Virus record (IMG/VR): IMGVR_UViG_3300009164_000028
Coordinates: 1 to 31,643 of that record
Length of the DNA stretch: 31,643 nucleotides
DNA from: a virus
Direction: 5' to 3' (one strand)
This document shows positions 25,031 to 30,690 of the stretch, piece after piece. The position numbers and the translations under genes were made by a program. Below the pieces are notes generated by a model. That model saw nothing but the letters and a program-made list of their open reading frames with translations. It was not told the origin of the DNA and did no database searches. Positions within the stretch are counted from its first letter, which is position 1, and each line of letters begins with the position of its first letter.

Positions 25031-25526
25031 TTTTGTAGTTATTTAAGTTTAAACTTATGATCCAATTTAGTTGCATTTCAATTTCATCTGAATCCATAAT
25101 TCCCTTTGCGTATAATTCCCAATCTTTATGCTTTGTAACTTCTTTGTTAACATTTTCTTCAGCTGCATTGTAACAAGCTGGGTGTTTATTAAAGTCTAAT
25201 CCTTCAGAAATTAAGAAGTTATTAAATGCATAGGTATTAAATCTATTTTTAAAATCCAAATATAAGTTATCTATTGGTTTATTTAATGTTTGGCTAATTG
25301 CTTTTTGTGAAGCATCAACATCGTTGTTTAAACAGGTTAAATAATCGGTTAGCATCTTAACATATAATTTTGCAAACAATTCATTTTGATTAACTTCTTT
25401 TTTTACTGAGTTGTTTATATAATCTAAAATCAAATTAAAGGCATCAGCATCATTTTTGTTTGGTGTGAATTGTTTAGTTTGGCTAAATCGCCATTGCATT
25501 CTTTGTATTGCATCTTTTAATTTCAT
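25023..25526 (-). CDS. Replication-operon protein of unknown function
   Basis: A 167-aa helical acidic protein (MKLKDAIQRMQWRFSQTKQF), between the initiator-like and helicase-like genes and overlapping both by 4-8 bases. The position is where helicase loaders or primase-associated proteins are often encoded, but I see no P-loop or zinc site. The function is unknown; a loader/accessory role is an inference from context. Confidence 0.5.
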   Translation of the reverse strand: MKLKDAIQRMQWRFSQTKQFTPNKNDADAFNLILDYINNSVKKEVNQNELFAKLYVKMLTDYLTCLNNDVDASQKAISQTLNKPIDNLYLDFKNRFNTYAFNNFLISEGLDFNKHPACYNAAEENVNKEVTKHKDWELYAKGIMDSDEIEMQLNWIISLNLNNYKNV

Positions 25527-26182
25527 AACCTATCCTGTTTTATTTGTGGTTTAACATTAAATAAATTTTCTCGTTTTGCCCAAGTTTCTAATCTACGATC
25601 TAAGCTCCAAGTTTTTTCTAATTCAAAACGCATTTTAGATTTGCTTTGATTTGGTTCGGTCCAATAGTTATAAAATTCCTTTAGCATATTAACCTGATGT
25701 TTATTTTTATATTCTAATAAACTATCTTTAAAAATTTGGGAGCGTGCTTCTAAGCTATTTATCTTATCTTCTTTTATCTTATCTTCTCTTATGGCATCGT
25801 TTTCGCATTGCGGATTTGATGCGGTCGCATTGCGCTCGCATTCATCCTTTAGTTTACGGCGCTTTTCCCAACCTTCTTTTGCATTTTTTGAGTTTTGTTT
25901 ACTAGTATCTTCAAATTCATTTAGTTGTTCTGATAAGAATTTTATAAAAATATTACTATCTAAAACTTCAATTATTTTCTCATCGCAAAGCGAATTTAAT
26001 GCGGTCGCATTGCCAGCGCATAACTTTTGAATAGCAAGTTTTAAAGGCACATCCCCAAGTCTTGACCAATACATTGAACATAAGTCAATAAACAACCCTT
26101 TATCTTCACGAGAAAGCATTTGTATATTACCATTTTCCCATTGGTTAGGTTCAAATTTAAAGTATGGAAGTTCTTTAGCCAT
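25523..26182 (-). CDS. Replication initiator-like protein (DUF1376/DnaD-like)
   Basis: From the ATG at 26182 (MAKELPYFKFEPNQWENGNI) the protein is 219 aa. The first 110 residues (WENGNIQMLSREDKGLFIDL) are a winged-helix domain of the DUF1376/phage O-like type. A linker holds REDKIKEDKI repeats, and the C-terminus has a DnaD-like helical part. Such proteins bind the origin and recruit the helicase. Two Cys-x2-NATA-x-N-x2-Cys segments (in the domain and the linker) are encoded by GC-rich direct repeats that may be the origin itself. The upstream extension from 26236 is rejected because it overlaps the previous gene by 62 bases. Confidence 0.72.
   Translation of the reverse strand: MAKELPYFKFEPNQWENGNIQMLSREDKGLFIDLCSMYWSRLGDVPLKLAIQKLCAGNATALNSLCDEKIIEVLDSNIFIKFLSEQLNEFEDTSKQNSKNAKEGWEKRRKLKDECERNATASNPQCENDAIREDKIKEDKINSLEARSQIFKDSLLEYKNKHQVNMLKEFYNYWTEPNQSKSKMRFELEKTWSLDRRLETWAKRENLFNVKPQIKQDRL
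25755..26020. other. Candidate replication origin inside the initiator gene
   Basis: Two repeat units of about 40 bases lie at about 25802-25843 and 25982-26023. Each contains the identical 15-mer ATGCGGTCGCATTGC (25819-25833; 25999-26013), itself holding the inverted repeat ATGCG-GT-CGCAT, and a further CGCAT. They are GC-rich islands in AT-rich DNA. About 10-50 bases before the first unit, TTATCTTATCTTC-type 13-mers occur in tandem (about 25759-25790), a plausible unwinding element. The arrangement resembles lambda ori inside gene O. Confidence 0.5.
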
Positions 26183-26414
26183 TAGAAACCTCACCTTCTG
26201 TAATTTTGTTAATTTCAGTTCGCAAGGTTTTTGCAAATTTAATTGCTGTAGATTTATCTAATCTAATAAACATATCAGATTTTTCTTTATTCCAATCTCC
26301 TATACTGATATAAATTACATCTTCATTTTTAGTATAGAGTTCAATAGTTTGTTTATGTACTTCAATAAAATGAAATCCATATGCATCAATAAATTTTAAT
26401 TCAAATTTTGCCAT
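26175..26414 (-). CDS. First gene of the replication block, unknown
   Basis: A 79-aa protein (MAKFELKFIDAYGFHFIEVH) with alternating strands and a C-terminal helix rich in Lys/Glu. No motif is recognised. It is the first gene after the structured leader at 26454-26543 and overlaps the initiator gene by 8 bases, so it is co-translated with it. Confidence 0.55.
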   Translation of the reverse strand: MAKFELKFIDAYGFHFIEVHKQTIELYTKNEDVIYISIGDWNKEKSDMFIRLDKSTAIKFAKTLRTEINKITEGEVSNG

Positions 26415-26453
26415 TATAATAAAGGTTTTAAGATACCTATAAACTATTAAATT

Positions 26454-26543
26454 AAAAAAAGCTTTTCAACGCTTTCGGGGTGCATCCCTACTAACGCTAA
26501 AAAGCTATTAATGTTTTTACTTATTTGAATTATGCACAATTCT
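26454..26543 (-). ncRNA. Kissing-loop leader RNA B (replication block)
   Basis: Read on the minus strand from the expected start near 26543. Hairpin 1 (26542-26527) is GAATT-GTGCAT-AATTC. The block AAAAACATTAATAG follows (ending 26505). Hairpin 2 (26506-26460) has an outer stem AGCTTTT/AAAAGCT, a short inner stem and apical GGG-ATGCAC-CCC, followed by seven T (26460-26454). The 6-nt loops GTGCAT and ATGCAC are exact reverse complements. The same layout with different loops occurs in leader A at 28080-28166. The U-tract means hairpin 2 could terminate transcription. The leader fills most of the 196-base gap before the gene at 26414. Confidence 0.75.
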
Positions 26544-26547
26544 TTAG

Positions 26548-26577
26548 CAAATATACAAATTATTTTATTAAATCAAA
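26548..26577 (-). promoter_or_regulatory. Host-type promoter for the replication block
   Basis: On the minus strand, TTTG (26577-26574), 18 bases, TATATTTG (26555-26548), matching the Bacteroidota -33/-7 pattern. The expected start, about 12 bases from the first T of the -7 box, is 26543, immediately before hairpin 1 of leader B. Confidence 0.7.
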
Positions 26578-26610
26578 TGTTTTAATTAATAATTTTAAAT
26601 TTGTTTTTTC

Positions 26611-26940
26611 TCAGAAAGGCAAAATATTATGATTGTCAATAACTTCAATAACTTTAGCATCATGCACCGGCATATCATTAACACCTTTGTTAATTTTCCA
26701 ACCCTGAGCGTTTAAATAATACCTGCCGTTGTATTCAGATCCCCTTAAGTTGATGCCAACAGTAACTGCATCCCCTATTTTAAAAGAATCTAATAAAAAT
26801 GTTTTATCCTTAACAAAGTCAATAGGCAAATCTTGAGGATATTGCTCATTCGTTGTTACTACTAATAGTCTTTTTGTAAAGCCATTAGTTCCTACTTCTT
26901 CGGTTTGCCCGATTAATTTAACTGATCCTGTAATTTCCAT
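26611..26940 (-). CDS. SSB-like OB-fold protein (DUF3127)
   Basis: A 109-aa protein with the DUF3127 pattern: MEITGSVKLIGQTEEVGTNG, then TKRLLVVTTNEQYPQDLPID, VKDKTFLLDSFKIGDAVTV, and NLRGSEYNGRYYLNAQGWKI. This OB-fold family serves as a phage/Bacteroidota single-strand DNA-binding protein. It is the last gene of the recombination block, next to the ERF annealing gene, fitting a role in replication-linked recombination. The C-terminus is acidic and short (VIEVIDNHNILPF), with a final Phe as in many SSBs. Confidence 0.82.
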   Translation of the reverse strand: MEITGSVKLIGQTEEVGTNGFTKRLLVVTTNEQYPQDLPIDFVKDKTFLLDSFKIGDAVTVGINLRGSEYNGRYYLNAQGWKINKGVNDMPVHDAKVIEVIDNHNILPF

Positions 26941-26944
26941 AATA

Positions 26945-27391
26945 TTAAAATTTAATTGTTATCGATGATTTTCTTGGCGTTGTTGAAACTTTTGGCACAT
27001 CGTTACCATAAGCATCAATTATAGTTTGTTTTTGTGCAAGCTTAAGTAATTCAACCCTTGCATCTAAATCGGCTTTTAAAGTAGCGTATATTTCATCATC
27101 AGCATAGTTAATTGTATTGCCACCATCAACAGGGTTAAATTCAACCCCGTTAATAGTTACTTTTTCACATGGCAATAAATTTCGCATTTCACTTTCGGCA
27201 GCATCAATTACATTTTTTAGACGTACAAGTGTAGTCATAAATTCATGCTTACCTACTAAGCCATTTTCAATTACATTATCAACCATTCGTTTGCCTGTTA
27301 ATATAGCTTCTTTTTTTGTAAAAGTTGAATCGTACATTTGTAGCATTTCATCTTCTTTTAATTGTAAAAATATATTTCCTGATTGTCCCAT
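26945..27391 (-). CDS. Recombination-block protein of unknown function
   Basis: A 148-aa protein (MGQSGNIFLQLKEDEMLQMY). The C-terminal half carries EIYATLKADLDARVELLKLA and a basic end. Proteins of this layout are common beside phage SSB and annealing genes but have no assigned function that I can name. It starts with a TAATG overlap on the ERF gene and ends four bases before the SSB-like gene. Confidence 0.55.
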   Translation of the reverse strand: MGQSGNIFLQLKEDEMLQMYDSTFTKKEAILTGKRMVDNVIENGLVGKHEFMTTLVRLKNVIDAAESEMRNLLPCEKVTINGVEFNPVDGGNTINYADDEIYATLKADLDARVELLKLAQKQTIIDAYGNDVPKVSTTPRKSSITIKF

Positions 27392-27897
27392 TATGATAGT
27401 TTTGATTTAAGTTCAACAGTTAATGCAGTTATTTCTTTTGAAGGGTTGCTTATAGATTTAAACACTTTTGAAAGTTCATCTATAGTTTTGCAAGCTTTTA
27501 ATTTTGCGATGTTAATATCACCTGGAGCGCTTGCTTTATTGCCATCATCATCATCAGCGCCAACGCAAACAAATGATTGAAGCCCGTATCTTCTTGCATA
27601 AGTTATCCCTGATCCCTGAGCTTGCGCATCATTTAATTTGTTATATACTATTTCGGTAAAACTTTCAAGCATTTCGCCTGATTCGTGCATTAAAATTGTG
27701 CTTACAAAGTTCTTACCTTCAATATTTTTAATCGGCTGTAATACAACAATTCCATTATTGTTAAGTATTGGTATAACCGCTTCCCGAACTGCGTTTAAAT
27801 CAGCGTATTTTGATTTAAAAAATGGGTTAGTTGCATCCTTCTTTGGATTGCTCATTTCTGTTTGTGCTTTTAATAAAGCTGTAGCGATATTTTTCAT
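27391..27897 (-). CDS. erf: ERF-family single-strand annealing protein
   Basis: From the ATG at 27897 (MKNIATALLKAQTEM) the protein is 168 aa. It has the ERF signatures NPFFKSKYADLNAVREAV (24-41) and DAQAQGSGITYARRYGL (90-106), followed by an acidic DDDD stretch. ERF proteins (P22 Erf) anneal complementary single strands in phage recombination and genome circularisation. The longer frame from 27921 is rejected because it overlaps the upstream gene; the chosen ATG lies one base after that gene's stop (TAAGATG). Confidence 0.9.
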   Translation of the reverse strand: MKNIATALLKAQTEMSNPKKDATNPFFKSKYADLNAVREAVIPILNNNGIVVLQPIKNIEGKNFVSTILMHESGEMLESFTEIVYNKLNDAQAQGSGITYARRYGLQSFVCVGADDDDGNKASAPGDINIAKLKACKTIDELSKVFKSISNPSKEITALTVELKSKLS

Positions 27898-27898
27898 C

Positions 27899-28069
27899 TT
27901 AATAAATGTTTTTAAATTCAATTACTTTACTGTCAAATTTTTCAAAGCATTCTTTTGGAGTTAATCCGCTCCAATAAAGCTCAAATTTGTAAACTTGATA
28001 ACCTGTTTTTTTGCTATGGAATGTATATCCCATTGTTTCCCTGCAAAATTCTAAAAATGTATTTTTCAT
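27899..28069 (-). CDS. Small protein, first gene of the recombination block
   Basis: A 56-aa protein starting MKNTFLEFCRETMGYTFHSK, with an aromatic-rich centre (GYQVYKFELYWSGLTPKECF). It begins 10 bases after the U-tract of leader A and ends one base before the ERF start, so it is the first gene under leader A control. Placement and composition support a real gene; no family is recognised. Confidence 0.65.
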   Translation of the reverse strand: MKNTFLEFCRETMGYTFHSKKTGYQVYKFELYWSGLTPKECFEKFDSKVIEFKNIY

Positions 28070-28079
28070 ATTGTTAAAT

Positions 28080-28166
28080 AAAAAATCCCTGACTTAAATC
28101 CTGTAGGTCAGTACAGGCAAAGTCAGGAACTATTAATGTTTTTTTAAATATCCTGACCGATATTGT
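28080..28166 (-). ncRNA. Kissing-loop leader RNA A (recombination block)
   Basis: Minus strand. Hairpin 1 (28164-28147) is AATATC-GGTCAG-GATATT. The block AAAAACATTAATAG ends at 28130. Hairpin 2 has an outer stem CCTGACTT/AAGTCAGG (28127-28120 with 28095-28088), a 2x4 internal loop, an inner stem CCTGTA/TACAGG and apical loop CTGACC (28111-28106). Six T follow (28085-28080). Loops GGTCAG and CTGACC are exact reverse complements. GTCAGGA of hairpin 1 can also pair with TCCTGAC of the hairpin 2 outer stem, so a terminator/antiterminator switch is possible. Leader B has the same plan with other sequences. Confidence 0.8.
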
Positions 28167-28170
28167 TAAG

Positions 28171-28201
28171 CAAATATAATACTTATTTTTTAATATCCAA
28201 A
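28171..28201 (-). promoter_or_regulatory. Host-type promoter for the recombination block
   Basis: Minus strand TTTG (28201-28198), 19 bases, TATATTTG (28178-28171). It overlaps the 3' end of the gene at 28183. The predicted start near 28166 is two bases before hairpin 1 of leader A. Confidence 0.72.
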
Positions 28202-28434
28202 TTTATTTTTGATTCTACTATTAAATAACCATTATTATTTTGCCATTCATCTACTATACGATCTAATTGCGCTTTGTTAAATCCTAATTTATAGGCAACG
28301 GCACCAACTGAAACGCCATAACTAAATATAAAATATAATTCAAGCGCTATAATTTTTGATGGCTTATAATTAAATCTTTGATCGTAACCACTTTTTAAGC
28401 GCATATAGTTAGCAGCTCTTTCTTTTGCATTCAT
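28183..28434 (-). CDS. Small helical protein with HTH-like segment, last early gene
   Basis: An 83-aa protein with a basic N-terminus (MNAKERAANYMRLKSGYDQR) and a segment SVGAVAYKLGFNKAQLDRIV that resembles a helix-turn-helix of the AsnC/CRP kind. It could bind DNA and control the middle promoters; its 3' end contains the -33 region of the recombination promoter. The HTH is suggestive only. It overlaps the upstream gene by 4 bases (ATGA). Confidence 0.5.
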   Translation of the reverse strand: MNAKERAANYMRLKSGYDQRFNYKPSKIIALELYFIFSYGVSVGAVAYKLGFNKAQLDRIVDEWQNNNGYLIVESKINLDIKK

Positions 28435-28703
28435 ATTTTAAATATTTCTTCTTCAGAAACTACTTTATATTCACTCATTAAATTTTTATCTATTTCTTTA
28501 ATACATTTAAAAAAAATAAATAAATCCGCAAACTCATCATAATCTAATTTATGCCCATTTAAAATAAAGTTATTGCCAGTATCTACAATTCTATGAATAA
28601 ATTTTTTATTTTCATATAACTGATATACTGTTGAATTATTATCAACTTGTTCATAAGTAAATGTATATTCTAAATCCTCGTTATATATTTTAATTGTTTT
28701 CAT
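28431..28703 (-). CDS. Early protein of unknown function
   Basis: A 90-aa acidic protein (MKTIKIYNEDLEYTFTYEQV), with strand-rich first half and helical second half. No motif is recognised. It is linked to both neighbours by ATGA overlaps, showing it is translated as part of the early operon. Confidence 0.55.
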   Translation of the reverse strand: MKTIKIYNEDLEYTFTYEQVDNNSTVYQLYENKKFIHRIVDTGNNFILNGHKLDYDEFADLFIFFKCIKEIDKNLMSEYKVVSEEEIFKI

Positions 28704-28792
28704 AATTTTCCTTTATTTATTAAATAATACCATAACCAAATTAACTTTGATCTTAAAAATTCGTATGCAAATAATATTAATATGTACTTCAT
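28700..28792 (-). CDS. 30-aa membrane-like peptide
   Basis: MKYILILFAYEFLRSKLIWL and ten more residues form a hydrophobic/aromatic peptide with a basic end. It is supported by ATGA overlaps with the genes on both sides. It may insert into the membrane; function is unknown. Confidence 0.55.
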   Translation of the reverse strand: MKYILILFAYEFLRSKLIWLWYYLINKGKL

Positions 28793-28977
28793 GACATTTG
28801 TGGGGGTTGATTATATATATCTTCTTCTGTTTTAATATGTTCTTTTATAGTTTCAATATCCCAACCGTAACTTAATAACATACCTTGTAATGCTTTTGTA
28901 ATTTGCTCCATACTTACATCTACATTAGTAAATTCAGTTGTGTAAGTTTCAAATTTTGTTTGTATTATAATTTTCAT
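28789..28977 (-). CDS. Early protein of unknown function
   Basis: A 62-aa acidic protein (MKIIIQTKFETYTTEFTNVD), alpha/beta pattern, followed by EDIYNQPPQMS. It is in the early overlapping cluster, with 4-base overlaps to both neighbours. No family is recognised. Confidence 0.55.
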   Translation of the reverse strand: MKIIIQTKFETYTTEFTNVDVSMEQITKALQGMLLSYGWDIETIKEHIKTEEDIYNQPPQMS

Positions 28978-29216
28978 AGCTTTAGAAATTTTAAAAATTC
29001 TATTCGTTCATATAATGCTAAAATCCCTGAATCAATATCCCTGTTGAATTTAAATTTGTAGTTATGTAAGTTCTTTACAGCCGTTGGATTTGATTTAAAA
29101 CTTCTTTGTGGCGTATTGGGTTGCTTAATAAAGTGATCTACGTTATAACCGCTTAAATCAATTCCATTTTTAGCCATCCATTTATATTCTTTTTTTAGTT
29201 CTTTAATTGTTTTCAT
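28974..29216 (-). CDS. Early basic protein of unknown function
   Basis: An 80-aa basic protein starting MKTIKELKKEYKWMAKNGID. It is rich in Lys, Asn and Phe. It is translationally coupled to the 39-aa gene before it (ATGA). No motif is recognised; a DNA- or protein-binding role is only suggested by charge. Confidence 0.55.
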   Translation of the reverse strand: MKTIKELKKEYKWMAKNGIDLSGYNVDHFIKQPNTPQRSFKSNPTAVKNLHNYKFKFNRDIDSGILALYERIEFLKFLKL

Positions 29217-29332
29217 AAGTTTAAATAAATTAAGATTCCGATTATTGAAATTGATAGGATAAATACAAGGGCTTTTAACCCGCTGATAAATTCATCTTGA
29301 ATAAATTGCTTTTGTTCTTTAGATAGTTTCAT
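29213..29332 (-). CDS. 39-aa single-pass membrane peptide
   Basis: MKLSKEQKQFIQDEFISGLK is followed by a hydrophobic helix (ALVFILSISIIGILIYLNL) reaching the C-terminus. It has a charged N-terminus in the cytoplasm and one membrane segment. ATG follows the upstream stop by one base; the stop overlaps the next ATG. It could be an early membrane-acting protein such as a superinfection-exclusion factor, but this is speculation. Confidence 0.6.
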   Translation of the reverse strand: MKLSKEQKQFIQDEFISGLKALVFILSISIIGILIYLNL

Positions 29333-29333
29333 A

Positions 29334-29675
29334 TTAATAAAAATTAGATCGTTTAACTCCAAAATATTCGTGCAAATCTTCTATGCCTTCATCCGTTAAA
29401 TCATCTTCTAAGCATTCATCTTGCAAATCGCTAACAGCTTTTATTAATTTAGTTTGCATTAGCTCAGTTTGCATATCAGTTGGATAGTATTGACGCCATT
29501 TTTTATTAATTGACAATCCAAAATCTTCAACAACTAACTTATAATTATTTTCTTTAAGACCGTAAAAGCTAACTTTGTAATTTTCATACTCAGATTCTAA
29601 CCCAACAGTTAATAAATCTTTGCCAGTATATAACTTAACATTAGTTATAAGATGATCTATAATTCTATTTTCCAT
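29334..29675 (-). CDS. Early protein of unknown function
   Basis: A 113-aa acidic protein (MENRIIDHLITNVKLYTGKD) with a C-terminal Asp/Glu-rich helix (DDLTDEGIEDLHEYFGVK). It overlaps the 52-aa gene by 19 bases. The strong negative charge is common in phage proteins that mimic DNA or bind host enzymes, but no family is recognised. Confidence 0.55.
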   Translation of the reverse strand: MENRIIDHLITNVKLYTGKDLLTVGLESEYENYKVSFYGLKENNYKLVVEDFGLSINKKWRQYYPTDMQTELMQTKLIKAVSDLQDECLEDDLTDEGIEDLHEYFGVKRSNFY

Positions 29676-29815
29676 AAGTAGGGCTTTTTTTTATCGTTTA
29701 TAAATTCAATTATTTCTATTTTAGTTGCTGAAGGAACTATCATTCTAATTTCAGCGGTTAGCACATCAGGTTTAAACAATCGTTTTCGACCTGCATTTCT
29801 AATGTTTTTTTTCAT
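29657..29815 (-). CDS. Small basic protein, possible ribbon-helix-helix type
   Basis: A 52-aa protein: basic N-terminus (MKKNIRNAGRKRLFKPDVLT), then a strand and helix (AEIRMIVPSATKIEIIEFIN). The basic arm followed by a short strand and an amphipathic helix recalls ribbon-helix-helix DNA-binding proteins, though the second helix is short. Start overlaps the upstream stop by one base (TAATG). It may regulate early transcription. Confidence 0.55.
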   Translation of the reverse strand: MKKNIRNAGRKRLFKPDVLTAEIRMIVPSATKIEIIEFINDKKKPYLWKIEL

Positions 29816-29898
29816 TATCTTAAAAATTGAAGAGTTATGTATAAAATTACTACTATTATAAAAGTATATTGATTGCGGGGTTTTAAAAATGTTTTCAT
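29815..29898 (-). CDS. 27-aa membrane peptide
   Basis: MKTFLKPRNQ followed by a hydrophobic helix (YTFIIVVILYITLQFLR). It starts two bases after the stop of the upstream gene and overlaps the next start (TAATG). Small size makes coding uncertain, but the tight coupling and a clean hydrophobic segment favour it. Confidence 0.5.
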   Translation of the reverse strand: MKTFLKPRNQYTFIIVVILYITLQFLR

Positions 29899-29900
29899 AA

Positions 29901-30131
29901 TTAAATGCTTAAAACGATTTGTAAATTAGCTTTTTTAAATTCAATCATATCAACACGAGTATCATCGTATAAAATATAAGCTCGTTTAAACCCTAAAGCT
30001 GTAATTTGTTCTAATAATTCAGTATTGAAATCACCTATCATTCTAACTGTTGAATGATTAATTGAAATGTTAAAGAATGAATCTAAGTTTAAACCTGATT
30101 CTAATAATTCTAATGTTAAATCTTTTTTCAT
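29901..30131 (-). CDS. Early protein of unknown function
   Basis: A 76-aa protein starting MKKDLTLELLESGLNLDSFF, with alternating hydrophobic and charged residues consistent with a small alpha/beta fold. It is second in the early operon. The 58-base gap before it has no recognised promoter. No family is recognised. Confidence 0.55.
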   Translation of the reverse strand: MKKDLTLELLESGLNLDSFFNISINHSTVRMIGDFNTELLEQITALGFKRAYILYDDTRVDMIEFKKANLQIVLSI

Positions 30132-30189
30132 AATATTTGTTTTAATTATTAATGCAGTTTATAGTATGCTGCTCCACTTTGTTTTTTTA

Positions 30190-30342
30190 TTATAATCCTA
30201 ATGCTTTTTCTATTCCTTTTATAACTATTGTTCTTGAATCATTTTCATTATAACCAACGCTCATTAATTTATTCATCGCATCAGTATAAATTTTTGTAAA
30301 TTCTAATTCTGTAAATCCTGTAACTTTTAAAATTGCTTCCAT
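30190..30342 (-). CDS. First gene of the leftward early operon
   Basis: A 50-aa protein (MEAILKVTGFTELEFTKIYT) with two likely helices and basic C-terminus. It is the first gene behind the leftward promoter at 30374-30403, with an A/C-rich leader of about 25 bases. Immediate-early position suggests a role in host takeover or control, but no family is recognised. Confidence 0.6.
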   Translation of the reverse strand: MEAILKVTGFTELEFTKIYTDAMNKLMSVGYNENDSRTIVIKGIEKALGL

Positions 30343-30373
30343 TTTGTTTTTGTTTTTGTTGTTAATACTTCAG

Positions 30374-30403
30374 CAAATATACGCCAATAAATTAATTAAA
30401 CAA
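30374..30403 (-). promoter_or_regulatory. Leftward early promoter (host-type)
   Basis: Minus strand TTG (30403-30401), 19 bases, TATATTTG (30381-30374). A strong match to the Bacteroidota promoter. Expected start is near 30369, giving a leader of about 27 bases to the ATG at 30342. It is divergent from the rightward promoter. Confidence 0.75.
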
Positions 30404-30427
30404 CAATAAATTAAATTTTAACATAAA

Positions 30428-30461
30428 TTTAACATATCCATATTTATTATTTATAACTTTG
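30428..30461 (+). promoter_or_regulatory. Rightward early promoter (host-type), probably leaderless
   Basis: TAACTTTG (30454-30461) is a perfect -7 box; a TTTAACA segment (30428-30434) takes the -33 position. The -7 box begins 12 bases before the ATG at 30466, so transcription would start at or next to the start codon. TTAACATA occurs twice 11 bases apart (30418-30425 and 30429-30436), one helical turn, and may be an operator. Confidence 0.7.
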
Positions 30462-30465
30462 TAGA

Positions 30466-30690
30466 ATGATTGCACGATTATTGATATATGGCGATGATGA
30501 AGAAGATACAGATTATGTAGACTTTCACTTTGTTGCTATGGATATACAAGCGGGCTACAGATCAAAGGATGGATTTCACTATTGCATAGTAATAGGCGGC
30601 TCAATATACGAACTTGTTTACAGCATAGGTTTACAAATGGAATGTGAACGTGTGATTAAATTTAAAGATGGATATAATAATTTGCTTTAA
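30466..30690 (+). CDS. First gene of the rightward early operon, unknown
   Basis: A 74-aa acidic protein (MIARLLIYGDDEEDTDYVDF) with GFHYCIVIGGSIYELVYSIG in the middle. It is translated directly before the sigma-like factor with no gap (its stop abuts that ATG), so it may be a partner, for example an anti-sigma or activator, but this is speculation. No family is recognised. Confidence 0.55.
   Translation: MIARLLIYGDDEEDTDYVDFHFVAMDIQAGYRSKDGFHYCIVIGGSIYELVYSIGLQMECERVIKFKDGYNNLL

Noticed and set aside
27903-27921. Upstream start for the ERF protein
   Set aside because: It would overlap the 56-aa gene; the ATG at 27897, one base after that gene's stop, matches the ERF N-terminus better.
29691-29705. 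Fourth CGTTTA copy (ATCGTTTATAAATT)
   Set aside because: No TTACA 14 bases upstream and no rightward gene follows; it lies inside a minus-strand coding gene.
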